Shown here piece after piece: positions 24,751-34,251 of a stretch of 64,000 bases of DNA. The stretch is taken from the NCBI RefSeq assembly GCF_023712105.1, contig NZ_JAMLJI010000001.1:1230463-1294462 (forward strand), read 5' to 3'. Numbering within the stretch: position 1 is the first letter of the stretch; each line of letters begins with the position of its first letter. The translations under genes and the position numbers were made by a program. The notes beneath the pieces are model-generated. The model did no database searches and was not told the origin of the DNA. It saw nothing but the letters and a program-made list of their open reading frames with translations. The DNA is from Larsenimonas suaedae (lineage in GTDB: Bacteria > Pseudomonadota > Gammaproteobacteria > Pseudomonadales > Halomonadaceae).

Positions 24751-25707
24751 ATGTCCCGATCTCGCTGTTCACTGTCGCGCCGTCATGTGCTCTCGACCGG
24801 CGCGCTTGCCCTCGCAGGATTGAGTCTGCCCGGTTGGGCATGGGCACGCCCGGACCTGAGCCGGTCCATCGAGCCGACGATCGCCAAACGTGGGCACCCC
24901 GACTACCGTTTCGAACAATTCACGCGCCACAAAGGCGACGGGCGCTACCGCATCTGGCTCGCCATTCCCAAAGGCACGCCGCCTGAAAAAGGCTTCCCCA
25001 TCGTATACGCCCTCGATGGCAACGGCGCGCTCGATGATACGACGCCCACGCTTTTGAGTGCGCTTGCACGCGCCCATCCGCCGATCATCGTCTACCTCGG
25101 CTATGACACCGACAAACGCTTCGACGTTCGTCAGCGCCACCGGGACTATACGCCAGCGCGGCCGGGCGAATCCATGGTCGATAGAGATGGCGGACCGGCC
25201 GGAGGCGCGACCGCCTTTCTCACCCAGGTGCTCGATCACTGGCGGCCAGAGCTTGAACGAACGCTGCCGGTCAACGCAAACGACCGCACCTTCTGGGGGC
25301 ACTCCTTTGGCGGTCTGTGCGTACTCAATGCCTTTCTGACCCGCCCGGAAACAATGGCCTCCTTTATCGCGGCAAGCCCGAGCCTTGGCTGGGGCGACGC
25401 CCTGATTCCGACCATGGCCCGTCAGTGGCATCCCCCGACGACAGCACGCCCATCGCTTTGGCTGCTGAAAGGCGGCAAGGAGCACACAAAAACGCCGCCG
25501 GGGGCACCGGCGGCGTCGGACAATGACGTCATGGACATTTTCGAACTGAAAGAGACGCTTTCCGAGCGGGCACCCGATGTCGCGGTCGAGACGACGCTAC
25601 TGCCGGACTATGGCCACGGCCAGATGTTTACCGCCTCGCTCAGAATGGCGCTTGCCCGCGTGGCCGGGCTCGACCCGACGCCCTGGGGCACGCTTGAGTC
25701 CGCTTAG
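24751..25707 (+). CDS. Tat-exported IroE/BesA-like alpha/beta hydrolase
   Basis: A 318-residue serine esterase. The twin-arginine leader SRRHVLSTGALALAGLSLPGWAWA gives Tat export with cleavage near residue 32. The mature part shows FPIVYALDGNGAL (oxyanion side), the nucleophile elbow FWGHSFGGLCVLNAF with Ser185, SPSLGWGD, and a likely catalytic His in LPDYGHGQMF. The family (esterase D-like, PF00756) includes IroE and BesA, which linearise trilactone siderophores. GGAGG lies five bases before the ATG. The shared Fur-like promoter region supports a siderophore role, but no siderophore synthesis or TonB-dependent receptor gene is nearby. Confidence 0.75.
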   Translation: MSRSRCSLSRRHVLSTGALALAGLSLPGWAWARPDLSRSIEPTIAKRGHPDYRFEQFTRHKGDGRYRIWLAIPKGTPPEKGFPIVYALDGNGALDDTTPTLLSALARAHPPIIVYLGYDTDKRFDVRQRHRDYTPARPGESMVDRDGGPAGGATAFLTQVLDHWRPELERTLPVNANDRTFWGHSFGGLCVLNAFLTRPETMASFIAASPSLGWGDALIPTMARQWHPPTTARPSLWLLKGGKEHTKTPPGAPAASDNDVMDIFELKETLSERAPDVAVETTLLPDYGHGQMFTASLRMALARVAGLDPTPWGTLESA

Positions 25708-26435
25708 TGTTCGCCGGGGTGGGCGCCGAGTTCTCGAGCCAGGTCGCACGAGACGCCGGCGTCTTCGGCCCACTGCCTGAGACGCGCGAACCAGTCCGCG
25801 ACAACCTGGTCCTCGCTCAACAGATCGACGCGACTGGTCGCCTGCCCCCACATCAGCATGGAAAACACCAGGTAATCGGCACCGCCCGGGCGCTCACCGT
25901 CAATAAACGCTGCCTCACCCAGAAGCGCACGCACCGGCGCCAGGGCCTGACCCAACTGCTTGAGCCCGGCGTCCCGGTCCTGAAACGCCTCGATCGTGCA
26001 GCCAAGCCGCGCCTCCCGACTTTCGCGGAAATAGGGTTGATCGGCGGGGTCGAGCAGGTCAAACAGATCCTTCGCCACCGTTTTAAGGATCGCCGGCGCC
26101 AGTGCGGTTTCGCTCCAGTGACGCACGAACATGAACCGCCCCCGCGCCGGGCCATCACCGATCAGGGTCGCACCTGGGTAGGTCCGATCGAGGTAGTCGA
26201 AAATAGCAAGACTGTCGCTGACGGCGGTGCCGTCGGTATCGAGCAATACCGGCACCTTGCGACTGGACTCGGGCTCCTGCCCGGTAAACGCCAGCCGGTC
26301 CTTTTCGGTAAAACGCCAGGCCAGGCGCTCGAATTCGAGGCCCTTGTGCACCAGCGCAAGCGTCACGCGCCAGCAAAAGGGAGAGAAGCGCAGACGCGCG
26401 TCGGCGCCTGCCAGATCGTACATGTAACGGCTCAT
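25704..26435 (-). CDS. Glutathione S-transferase family protein
   Basis: A 243-residue protein with an N-terminal thioredoxin-like domain (SPFCWRVTLALVHKGLEFERL, then SRKVPVLLDTDGTAVSDSLAIFDYLDRTYP, containing the glutathione-binding VPVL cis-Pro and D-S pair) and a helical C-terminal domain with GERPGGADYLVFSMLMW. The SPFCWR motif places it near the beta-etherase-like GSTs. AGGAG precedes the ATG at 26435. Its stop overlaps the convergent esterase stop by four bases. Substrate unknown. Confidence 0.83.
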   Translation of the reverse strand: MSRYMYDLAGADARLRFSPFCWRVTLALVHKGLEFERLAWRFTEKDRLAFTGQEPESSRKVPVLLDTDGTAVSDSLAIFDYLDRTYPGATLIGDGPARGRFMFVRHWSETALAPAILKTVAKDLFDLLDPADQPYFRESREARLGCTIEAFQDRDAGLKQLGQALAPVRALLGEAAFIDGERPGGADYLVFSMLMWGQATSRVDLLSEDQVVADWFARLRQWAEDAGVSCDLARELGAHPGEH

Positions 26436-26501
26436 GACACCCGCTCCTGGGTCGATAACTGTCGACACAGCATGGTGGCCCGAGCGGGGTTTATCAAACC
26501 G

Positions 26502-27890
26502 CTAAAGTAGCAGCGCAGCCGCCCAGCCAAACAGCAGCAGCGGGATGTTGTAGTGCAGGAAGGTCGGCACCACCGAATCCCAGATATGATCGTGCTGACC
26601 GTCGGCGTTGAGACCGGAAGTCGGCCCGAGCGTCGAGTCGGAGGCCGGCGAGCCGGCATCGCCAAGGGCTGCGGCCGTGCCCACCAGCGCAATCGTCGCC
26701 ATGGGCGAGAACCCGAATTCGAGAGCCAGTGGCACGTAAATCGAGGCAATGATTGGAATGGTCGAAAACGACGAGCCGATGCCCATCGTGATGAAAAGCC
26801 CCACCACCAGCATCACCAGCGCCGCCAGCACCTGGCTATCGCCGATCACGGCGCGCGAGCTTTCAACCAGGGTATCAATCTGGCCGGTGGCCTGCATCAC
26901 GCTTGCAAAGCCTGCCGCAGTAATCATGATGAAGCCGATCAGCGTCATCAAACGCATGCCCTCGGTGACGACGTCGTCCTGCTCCCGCCAGCGAAACACC
27001 CCGCTGACCGAGAGGATCGCAAAGCCGAGTAGCCCGCCAAGCACCATCGAGTCAGTCAGAAGCTGAGTGGTCAGCGCCGCCAGAATCGAGCCGCCAAGCA
27101 CCAGATACTGCCAGGGCTTGAGCGGGTCAAGCTCGCGTTTTTCACGCTCGCTGACCACATCGTCGGCGCTGGCCACATGGCCGACCCCGACCGCCCTCAT
27201 CGAGTACGTTCGCGGCCCCCGATAGCTTATAAACACCGCAATCAAAAGCCCCACCGCCATGCCACCGATCGGCATCGCCATCGCCATCGGCACCATATCG
27301 GCGGTGACCTGAAGCCCGAACGCCGCCCCGGCCTCGTTGATGTTTGAAAGCAGGATGTCGTTGAGAAAGATCGCGCCAAACCCCACTGGCAGCAGCATAT
27401 AGGGGGCCGTGACTCCGAAGGTGATGACACAGGCCACCAGCCGACGGTCGAGATTCAAACGGTTCATCGCCATCAAAAGCGGCGGCACCATGATCGGGAT
27501 AAACGCGATGTGGACCGGAATCAGGTTCTGAGAGCAGACCGCCGACACCAGAAGTACGCCGATAATTGACCACTTGACGGTCTTGCCGGCGCGAGAAGCC
27601 GCAACGCCGTGATCACTTTCATGGGAAAGCCGGCCGATCAGCTTGCGCGCGATCGCCTCGGTCAGCCCCGAGCGCGACAGCGCCACTGCAAACGCCCCAA
27701 GCGTTGCGTAGGAGAGCGCCACCTGCGCGCCACTGCCCAACCCGCCATTGAAGGCATCGAGAATGTCACCAAGCGGCATGCCGCTATAAAGCCCGCCGAC
27801 CAGGGCGGCCACAACGAGCGCAAACACAACGGAGACACGAGCCAGGCTCAGCGTCACCATAACCAGGATAGAGAGGACAATGGCGTTCAT
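26502..27890 (-). CDS. Na+/H+ antiporter family membrane protein (YuiF-like)
   Basis: A 462-residue polytopic protein of the NhaC-related Na+/H+ antiporter superfamily. Visible family segments are [83 protein letters not shown] and [32 protein letters not shown]. The last, polar, motif is characteristic of this group (YuiF/Na_H_antiport_2). It probably extrudes Na+ or exchanges ions or amino acids in the inner membrane, which suits a halotolerant host. The ATG at 27890 is chosen over a longer hydrophilic start. Substrate is inferred only from family. Confidence 0.8.
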   Translation of the reverse strand: MNAIVLSILVMVTLSLARVSVVFALVVAALVGGLYSGMPLGDILDAFNGGLGSGAQVALSYATLGAFAVALSRSGLTEAIARKLIGRLSHESDHGVAASRAGKTVKWSIIGVLLVSAVCSQNLIPVHIAFIPIMVPPLLMAMNRLNLDRRLVACVITFGVTAPYMLLPVGFGAIFLNDILLSNINEAGAAFGLQVTADMVPMAMAMPIGGMAVGLLIAVFISYRGPRTYSMRAVGVGHVASADDVVSEREKRELDPLKPWQYLVLGGSILAALTTQLLTDSMVLGGLLGFAILSVSGVFRWREQDDVVTEGMRLMTLIGFIMITAAGFASVMQATGQIDTLVESSRAVIGDSQVLAALVMLVVGLFITMGIGSSFSTIPIIASIYVPLALEFGFSPMATIALVGTAAALGDAGSPASDSTLGPTSGLNADGQHDHIWDSVVPTFLHYNIPLLLFGWAAALLL

Positions 27891-28125
27891 GGGTCTACCA
27901 GACGAGGAAAATGAAACCGGACGCTCGGGCGCACACATCGAGCCTTGAAACCGCGGCGCACTCTACCATACCCGCCATTGACGCTCACCCTGCATCCACC
28001 CCTGCAAGGCGATTGCGCACCCGAACCTGCGCACCGGCGATGAATTGGTTATCCTTGGATCATCACACCACGCGCCCAATGCAAAAGCGCTCCAGGTAAC
28101 AAGAAACACTCAAGGAATCACGTGC

Positions 28126-29670
28126 ATGTCGATCGAGGATCTCCACCTCAACCTGACCAATCTGAGCCCCGATGATTATTCGGACCTAAAAAAGCTGATG
28201 GACGCCGTCTACGACGACATCGGCGGCGCCTGGCCCCAGGCCACCATCAGCAAGCTGATTCAGGAATTTCCCGATGGCCAGCTGGTCATCAAGGACGGCG
28301 ACAGTATCGTCGGCGTTGCCCTGACCGTGCTGGTCGATTACGACACCTTCTCGAACCCGCACAAATACGATGACCTGATCGGCCATCGCGAGATCATTCT
28401 CAATAACCCCGATGGCGATGCCCTGTACGGGCTGGATGTACTGATCGATCCCACCTATCGCGGCTACCGTCTCGGCCGTCGACTGTATGAAGCCCGAAAG
28501 GATTTGTGCCGCTCGATGAACCTGCGGGCAATCCTTGCCGGCGGGCGAATTCCCAACTACTACCTTCACTCGGAAGAGCTTTCCCCGACCGAGTACCTCG
28601 ACAAGGTCTCCAGAAAAGAGATCTACGATCCGATTCTCTCGTTCCAGCTTGCCAACGACTTTCTGGTCAAGCGCCTTTTGCAAAAGTACCTGCCCGAAGA
28701 CGAACGCTCCGAGGGCTACGCCACGCTGCTTGAGTGGAACAATATTCTGTTTGAACCGGCCGAGCGCGTGATCGAAAGCCGCAAGACGCTCGTTCGCGTC
28801 GGCGCGGTGCAGTGGCAGATGCGTGAGTTTGCCTCGGTCGAGCAGGTGCTTCAGCAGGTCGAGTTCTATGTCGACGCCATCGCCGATTATCAAAGCGATT
28901 TCGCCGTGCTGCCGGAGCTTTTCAATACGCCGCTCATGGCACTGACCGACCAGTCCGACCAGGTCAAGGCCATCCAGTTTCTGGCCGAATTTACCGAGCG
29001 CTTCAAGACCGAAATCTCGCGCATGGCGGTGTCGTACAACATCAACATCGTGGCAGGCTCAATGGTCGAAATCGGCGACGATGGCCACCTCTATAACGTC
29101 GCCTACCTATGCCACCGCGATGGCAGCATCGAGCGTCAGGCCAAGCTCCACATCACCCCGCAGGAGCGTCGTGACTGGGTGGTCGATGGCGGTGACGAGC
29201 TGCAGGTGTTCGAGACCGACGCCGGCCGCGTCGGCATTCTGATCTGCTACGACGTTGAGTTCCCGGAACTTGCCCGACTGCTGGCGGATCAGGACATGGA
29301 CATTCTGTTCGTGCCCTTCTGGACCGACACCAAGAACAGCTACCTGCGCGTGCGCCACTGTGCCCAGGCCCGTGCGATTGAAAACGAATGCTACGTGGTC
29401 GTGTGTGGAAGCGTCGGCAACGTGCCCTCGATCGAAAACCTCGACATCCAGTACGCCCAGTCTGCGGTGTTCTCACCGTCGGACTTCTCATTCCCCCACG
29501 ACGCGGTGCTTTCAGAGACCACGCCCAATACCGAAATGGTGATGTTCTCGGATCTCGACCTGACCCGACTCAAGGTCGTGCGCAGTGAAGGCTCAGTGAC
29601 CAACCTCAAGGACCGCCGCAAGGACTTGTTCGACCTGCGCTGGCGTGACTGGTCATGGAAATCAAGCTAA
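28126..29670 (+). CDS. Bifunctional GNAT acetyltransferase / carbon-nitrogen hydrolase fusion
   Basis: A 514-residue two-domain protein. Residues 1-215 form a GNAT domain (YGLDVLIDPTYRGYRLGRRLYEARKDLC, with the RGYRLGRRL acetyl-CoA loop). Residues 222-514 form a nitrilase-superfamily amidase with the complete catalytic triad: Glu264 in VLPELFNTPL, Lys340 in QAKLHITPQERRDW and Cys374 in ILICYDVEFPE. This fusion recurs in proteobacteria, but its substrate is not known to me. AAGGA lies 9 bases before the ATG. The mtfA-like gene follows 13 bases later on the same strand, suggesting co-transcription. An acylation-deacylation or amide-recycling role is only a guess. Confidence 0.88.
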   Translation: MSIEDLHLNLTNLSPDDYSDLKKLMDAVYDDIGGAWPQATISKLIQEFPDGQLVIKDGDSIVGVALTVLVDYDTFSNPHKYDDLIGHREIILNNPDGDALYGLDVLIDPTYRGYRLGRRLYEARKDLCRSMNLRAILAGGRIPNYYLHSEELSPTEYLDKVSRKEIYDPILSFQLANDFLVKRLLQKYLPEDERSEGYATLLEWNNILFEPAERVIESRKTLVRVGAVQWQMREFASVEQVLQQVEFYVDAIADYQSDFAVLPELFNTPLMALTDQSDQVKAIQFLAEFTERFKTEISRMAVSYNINIVAGSMVEIGDDGHLYNVAYLCHRDGSIERQAKLHITPQERRDWVVDGGDELQVFETDAGRVGILICYDVEFPELARLLADQDMDILFVPFWTDTKNSYLRVRHCAQARAIENECYVVVCGSVGNVPSIENLDIQYAQSAVFSPSDFSFPHDAVLSETTPNTEMVMFSDLDLTRLKVVRSEGSVTNLKDRRKDLFDLRWRDWSWKSS

Positions 29671-29683
29671 GGCGTGAGCCGCG

Positions 29684-30475
29684 ATGAGCTGGCTGGACCG
29701 ACTTCGCGGGCGTCGCCCGCGAGATGCCCAGCCGCCCGTTGAGCTGTGGCAACACGTGCTCGCTCGGGTGCCCATCGCGCACGGGCTGGCGGATGACTCG
29801 CGTGAGCGCCTTGCCGGTCGGGCCTGGGCGCTCATGCACAGGCTTCGCATCACGTCACCGGTGGAGTTGCCCTGGAGCGAGGCCCAGGCGCTTGCGCTTA
29901 CGACGCAAGTCGCGCTGATGACGCTTGAATGGGACAAGGCCTTCTGGCCGGACGTGCGTGAGGTCGTGGTGGTGCCGGGGCCGTTTCGACGCCACCTCGT
30001 CGAGGAAGACGAAATGGGCGTCGTGCATGAGCTCGATGACGAGCGCATTGGTGAAACGTTTGACCACGGCCCGATCGTTTTGTCGCTCGAGGACATCAAA
30101 GCGAGCGGCGACTGGACGGGGCTCAACGTGATCATTCATGAATTCAGCCATAAGCTCGACATGCAGCACAACGGGCAGGCGGATGGCCGCCCGCCCCTGC
30201 CTTCAACGATTTCTCCAGCCGAGTGGTACCGCGTATTTACGGGTGTCTGGGAGGATCTTCAAGAACACCTGGAGCGCGATGACGTCACGCCGATCGACGA
30301 GTACGCTGCAACCCACCCGGGTGAATGCTTTGCCGTATGCTGCGAGATGTTCTTTACCGCCCCAAATCAACTCTCCAGGGCCTACCCCGAGCTTTATGGC
30401 TTATTGACGCATTACTTCAAACAGGACGTTCTGGCGCGCATGCCCGACCGCAGCCTGGATTCGACCCGGCCCTGA
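29684..30475 (+). CDS. mtfA: MtfA-like zinc metallopeptidase
   Basis: A 263-residue cytosolic zincin of the MtfA (YeeI, DUF980) family. The HEXXH motif is HEFSHKLDMQHNG (His152, Glu153, His156), and a downstream THPGECFAVCCEMFF provides the likely third zinc ligand. In E. coli MtfA binds the glucose repressor Mlc and so tunes the ptsG system; here no Mlc is visible. It lies 13 bases after the GNAT-nitrilase gene. The length agrees with the family. Confidence 0.88.
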   Translation: MSWLDRLRGRRPRDAQPPVELWQHVLARVPIAHGLADDSRERLAGRAWALMHRLRITSPVELPWSEAQALALTTQVALMTLEWDKAFWPDVREVVVVPGPFRRHLVEEDEMGVVHELDDERIGETFDHGPIVLSLEDIKASGDWTGLNVIIHEFSHKLDMQHNGQADGRPPLPSTISPAEWYRVFTGVWEDLQEHLERDDVTPIDEYAATHPGECFAVCCEMFFTAPNQLSRAYPELYGLLTHYFKQDVLARMPDRSLDSTRP

Positions 30476-30498
30476 CTCAAGAAAGCCCTTATTCACGA

Positions 30499-30843
30499 TC
30501 ACGGGCGCGCCCCGATAGCCTTCGCATATTCGTTTTCCCACGCCTCACGCTGCTTTTGTGGGTCAGCGGGAAATCGACCCAGCGCCACCGCCAGCTCGAA
30601 AAAGCCATCGGCTGGAAGACCGTGGCCTCGTTGGCTGACCACCAGTGAGGCAATAAACGGCTGACGGGCGCGCGCGTCGTCTCGCATCAACGCCTCCAGA
30701 GCGCTGGCAACACGCTGGATCGTACGCGGAGGCGTAAGTGACAGGGCGCCGGCAAGCCGGCGGTAGGTCATCGGCAACTGATCAACCGGCGCGCGCTCCA
30801 AAAGGGCTCGCACGCGCGCCGGCAGTGACGGGTCATCGGTCAT
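30499..30843 (-). CDS. Conserved hypothetical protein with winged-helix-like core
   Basis: A 114-residue soluble protein I cannot name. The middle reads LPMTYRRLAGALSLTPPRTIQRVASALEALMRDDA, which looks like a small helix-turn-helix or winged-helix module, followed by QPFIASLVVSQRGHGLPADGFFELAVALGRFPADP and a basic-acidic helical tail. There is no signal peptide or membrane segment. The composition and motif spacing suggest a genuine conserved family. It is convergent with mtfA, separated by 23 bases. The ATG at 30843 is preferred to a longer start at 30903. DNA binding is a possibility only. Confidence 0.6.
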   Translation of the reverse strand: MTDDPSLPARVRALLERAPVDQLPMTYRRLAGALSLTPPRTIQRVASALEALMRDDARARQPFIASLVVSQRGHGLPADGFFELAVALGRFPADPQKQREAWENEYAKAIGARP

Positions 30844-31029
30844 GGCGTTCTCGAAAATCCGGGTGACATCAGGCCCCTTGAAAGGCTCGGCTCTCAAGGG
30901 CATGAAGCCACATCCTGCTTAAGAGACGCCGATGAGACAACACGCCCTGAACGTGCACGCGACGTCTTCGTACGGCGCGTTTCGCATCAGACCCTGGGAT
31001 TAAAGCCCAATGAGGTCGCGCTACAGGGG

Positions 31030-31443
31030 TCAGTAGAGCGAAGACACCGCAGCAATCGCGACGCGCGCGATTCGTGCGTCCTGATCGGCTCGGGCGCCCG
31101 CGATCCCGACAGCGCCCGCCACGTGCCCCTGAATCACGACCGGCACACCGCCTTCTTGCATGCCACCGACCGCCCGGTGGCTCAAAAGCGCGGCCTCACC
31201 CTGGTTGATGCGCGCCTCGAGCTGGCCGCTATCGCCGCCGGTAAGTGCTGCACACCGCGCCTTGTCACAGGCAAGCTGTGCTTCAAAAGCGCTGCTGCCG
31301 TCCATGCGCTGAAACCCGAGCAGATGCCCACCATCATCCACAACCGCCACGCTGACCTGAAGGCTCTGGCGGCGGGCTTCCTCGAGCGCCTTGCTCAGAA
31401 TCACCGTTGCATCGTCCAGTGCCAGCACATTCTTGACTTTCAT
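31030..31443 (-). CDS. GlcG/HbpS family heme-binding-like protein
   Basis: A 137-residue protein of the GlcG/HbpS (DUF336) family. Hallmarks are VSVAVVDDGGHLLGFQRMDGS, ACDKARCAALTGG, GGVPVVIQGHVAGAVGIAGARADQDARIARVAI. Members bind heme or cob(I)alamin-like ligands, or occur in glycolate and propanediol operons, often as octamers. No partner gene is adjacent, so its role here is open. A lone short gene between a hypothetical and an AT-rich spacer. Confidence 0.82.
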   Translation of the reverse strand: MKVKNVLALDDATVILSKALEEARRQSLQVSVAVVDDGGHLLGFQRMDGSSAFEAQLACDKARCAALTGGDSGQLEARINQGEAALLSHRAVGGMQEGGVPVVIQGHVAGAVGIAGARADQDARIARVAIAAVSSLY

Positions 31444-31970
31444 TCACTTGCTCCTAAGTAAATTCGTCCAGCCGGACTGTATAAAAGTAATTCGTGCTTG
31501 AGGCTATGCAAAAACCACCATTTCACAGAGATCTTACAAATTGCTTCGAAAAAAAACGGCGCCCGTTCGAGCAAACGTCTAAATTCCGCCGACAAGCGGA
31601 CATGCCGTAAAAAATCATGGCAATAGGCGCAGGCGCCAGCAAACTCACGCCGTTCATGGGGTGGGCCTGGGGCCATCGACGCATGCTCTCACGCCGCTGC
31701 TCATGGGCGACACATAAAGCTTCGCCGCTGCAAGGCGCGTCACCGGCCTCGAGCCATTGACCCTACCTGGCGCGCCCCCCAGAATCGAGGCCATTGATAT
31801 CGGCGCCACATATGAGTCGCCCCCGTTCAGTGATGCCCAAGCGTGTGCCGACCGGGATGAACTCTTGTCAAGAAATGGCGTCCCACAAAAGCAGCGAACG
31901 CCTGATACCGAATCATGGTCACCGCGTGGGCATCGGAGCAAACGCGGAATACTAGCAGGAGAACCTTGCC
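31444..31970. other. Long intergenic region without a recognised gene
   Basis: These 527 bases contain an AT-rich stretch (about 31475-31615) including a run of eight A residues near 31545. Short open frames on both strands (for example 31654-31941 minus) lack ribosome sites and protein-like composition. The region should contain promoters for the two divergent flanking genes, but I could not find a convincing -35/-10 pair or operator. Confidence 0.5.
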
Positions 31971-32648
31971 ATGCCTCGACGGCTCTGGCTTCTGATTACA
32001 CTGATAGCGTTACTGGTCGGCCTGTGTGGGCTCTGGCAGTGGCTTGCGATGGGGGACGTCCTGACCGTGCCCAATCTGCGTGAGCTTCTGGCAAGCGGCA
32101 TCGGGCTGCGCGACGCCGGCTGGGCGCCATTTGCACTGATGGGCATTTTCGTTGTGGCGTCGTTACTGGTCTTTCCGTTGACCCTGCTGGTCGGCGCGAC
32201 CGGGCTAATCTTTGGCTCATGGCTCGGGCTTGCCTATGCGTTGACAGGCACCATGCTTGCTTCGGCCACCACCTATTATGTCGGTCGCAAGCTCGGACGG
32301 GACGCGCTGGTGCGCTATGGCGGCACCCGAATCAACGCCCTCGCCGATGGCCTGGCCGATCGCGGCATACGCACCATGATCGTCTTCAACCTGCTGCCGC
32401 TGGCGCCCTTCACCTTTACCAACATGATTGCAGGCGCCTGCCGCCTTCGCTTCAGCGCTTATATGCTGGGGTCGTTCATCGGGATTTTACCGGGCCTGGC
32501 AGCGGTCACCATTGCCGGTAGCCAGCTCGGCGAACTGCTTAACGCACCGGACCTTGACGGCCTCTGGCTAACGCTTGGCATTATTGCGGCTGCGCTGGCC
32601 ATACTGCTCACGCTGCGACAGATGGCAAAGCGACGGCAGCCCGCCTGA
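31971..32648 (+). CDS. TVP38/TMEM64 (DedA-superfamily) membrane protein
   Basis: A 225-residue inner-membrane protein with about six helices. The diagnostic VTT/SNARE-associated segment is FPLTLLVGATGLIFGSWLGLAYALTGTMLASATTYYVGRKLGRD, followed by VFNLLPLAPFTFTNMIAGACRLRFSAYMLGSFIGILPG. DedA/TVP38 proteins are implicated in lipid flipping and membrane homeostasis. AGGAG lies before the ATG. It is convergent with the glycosyltransferase gene, with a 16-base gap. Confidence 0.87.
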   Translation: MPRRLWLLITLIALLVGLCGLWQWLAMGDVLTVPNLRELLASGIGLRDAGWAPFALMGIFVVASLLVFPLTLLVGATGLIFGSWLGLAYALTGTMLASATTYYVGRKLGRDALVRYGGTRINALADGLADRGIRTMIVFNLLPLAPFTFTNMIAGACRLRFSAYMLGSFIGILPGLAAVTIAGSQLGELLNAPDLDGLWLTLGIIAAALAILLTLRQMAKRRQPA

Positions 32649-32664
32649 GTCGGCTTGCCTGCCG

Positions 32665-33990
32665 CTATTTGCCCGTCGCGACCGACCGCTCTGACGGCTC
32701 ATCGTCATCGGCCGGGTCCTCGCGGCGGGACCAGAACACCTCCTTGAGCACCGCCCCGCGGTGGCGAAGAATATGCCACTCGGCGTCGAACCGGTGCGTC
32801 ACGCTGTCCCAGAACGTCGGGTCGGCGTGCTTTGGCCCTCGCTCGGTGCGCGCCTGATCGATCAGGTGCTGATAAAGCGCGAGACAGCGCTCGGCACAGA
32901 CAGCGGCATCGAACTGCTGTGCGCTTTCAAGCGCCCCGTCGCGCAATGCGCGGTAGCGCTCTGGTGCACTGATGCTCATGAGCGCATCGGCCATGACATG
33001 CTCATCCTCTTGCTCGAGCAGCATGCCGTTGACGTCATTGCGCACCACTTCGCGCACACCCGGCGCGTCCAAAGCGACGACCGGCAGACCTGCCGCCATC
33101 GCTTCGGCCACGACCATGCCCTGGGTTTCGCTGTGGGAGGCGAACACGAACGTACTCATGGCGTGATAGGCATCGACCAGCGACTGATCGCTCAGGACCC
33201 CGGTAAAGTGAACGCGGTCGCTGACACCGAATGAGTGCGCGATCTCCGCCATCTGTTCGGCCTCATCACCATCGCCCACCACCAGAAAATGCGCCTCCTT
33301 CGAGCTACTTAAATAGCGACAGACCGCCCGAGTCATGAACCCAAGATTCTTTTCCTTGGCGAGTCGGCCAACATGGCCGACCACGTGCGTCTGTTCACCG
33401 ATACCGAAATGGCGGCGCCAGGTCTGTTTGTCGCCCTTGGCAAAGCGCTCGGTGTATACCCCGCTCGGCAATACCTCGATTGGCGTCTCCACATCCCGCT
33501 TGAGCAGAATCTCGCGCACGCTTTCGCTCGGCACGATCACGGTGTCACACAGTTCGGCGTAGCAGGAGGCCAGTGCCACGGCGAAACGCTTGATGGCAGG
33601 TGATCGGCTCGGAAAGTAGTGGATATAGCGCTCGTAGAGCGTGTGGTGGGTAAAGACCAGAGGCACTCGCAGCCGCTGGGCAAGACGCGCCGCCGAATCG
33701 CCGAGCAAGAACGGATGATGGGCATGAATGAGATCCGGGGCGAACGCCTCGACGGCATCGATCACCGCGCCGGTCATGTACATCGGAAAGGAAAATTGAG
33801 TGCCGTTGAAACGCTGAAACGACGGCACTCTCAGTACGTTGTCCTCATGCGGTGGCTGGCCTTCGATATTGGGCGCGATGACCAGCACCTTGTGACCCAG
33901 CGCCTGGAACTGATCGACGAATCGCTGAACCGATTCGCTGACGCCACCGACGATCGGCCGGTAGGTATTGGTAAACACCAGAATGTTCAA
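32665..33990 (-). CDS. Glycosyltransferase family 4 protein
   Basis: A 441-residue GT-B fold retaining glycosyltransferase. The N-terminal acceptor domain begins NILVFTNTYRPIVGGVSESVQRF with the glycine-rich GGV loop; DLIHAHHPFLLGD and FTHHTLYERY follow. The C-terminal donor domain contains VGHVGRLAKEKNLGF and the E-x7-E motif in ETQGMVVAEAMAAGLPVV. The sequence resembles diacylglycerol or phosphatidylinositol mannosyl-type GT4 enzymes. An approximately 60-residue charged C-terminal tail (from about residue 380) is not part of the catalytic fold. No polysaccharide genes are nearby, so a membrane glycolipid product is a guess. Confidence 0.85.
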   Translation of the reverse strand: MNILVFTNTYRPIVGGVSESVQRFVDQFQALGHKVLVIAPNIEGQPPHEDNVLRVPSFQRFNGTQFSFPMYMTGAVIDAVEAFAPDLIHAHHPFLLGDSAARLAQRLRVPLVFTHHTLYERYIHYFPSRSPAIKRFAVALASCYAELCDTVIVPSESVREILLKRDVETPIEVLPSGVYTERFAKGDKQTWRRHFGIGEQTHVVGHVGRLAKEKNLGFMTRAVCRYLSSSKEAHFLVVGDGDEAEQMAEIAHSFGVSDRVHFTGVLSDQSLVDAYHAMSTFVFASHSETQGMVVAEAMAAGLPVVALDAPGVREVVRNDVNGMLLEQEDEHVMADALMSISAPERYRALRDGALESAQQFDAAVCAERCLALYQHLIDQARTERGPKHADPTFWDSVTHRFDAEWHILRHRGAVLKEVFWSRREDPADDDEPSERSVATGK

Positions 33991-34251
33991 AGCACTACCT
34001 CCTGCGCCTCGACCCTTGTGTCAAGGCTTGCTCTTGAGACGCCTTCCATGACGACGCACTGCTGAAAGATTCACCCGTCTGATCATTAACGATCGGGCTG
34101 CGACTGCATTGTACAGGCTGGTATCGCGCTCGTCCTCTTTCGCCCTGCCCTGGAGGGGCGCACTTACGCGTTCGCCAATTCATGCGCATGGTCTATGCTT
34201 TCTGCGGGTTCGGTATACCCGGTATTCACTCGAAAAAAAGGATTTTGACCG

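Noticed and set aside
31654..31941. A 95-codon minus-strand open frame in the long spacer before the TVP38-like gene
   Set aside because: No ribosome-binding site, atypical composition and no recognisable fold. It is more likely promoter DNA.
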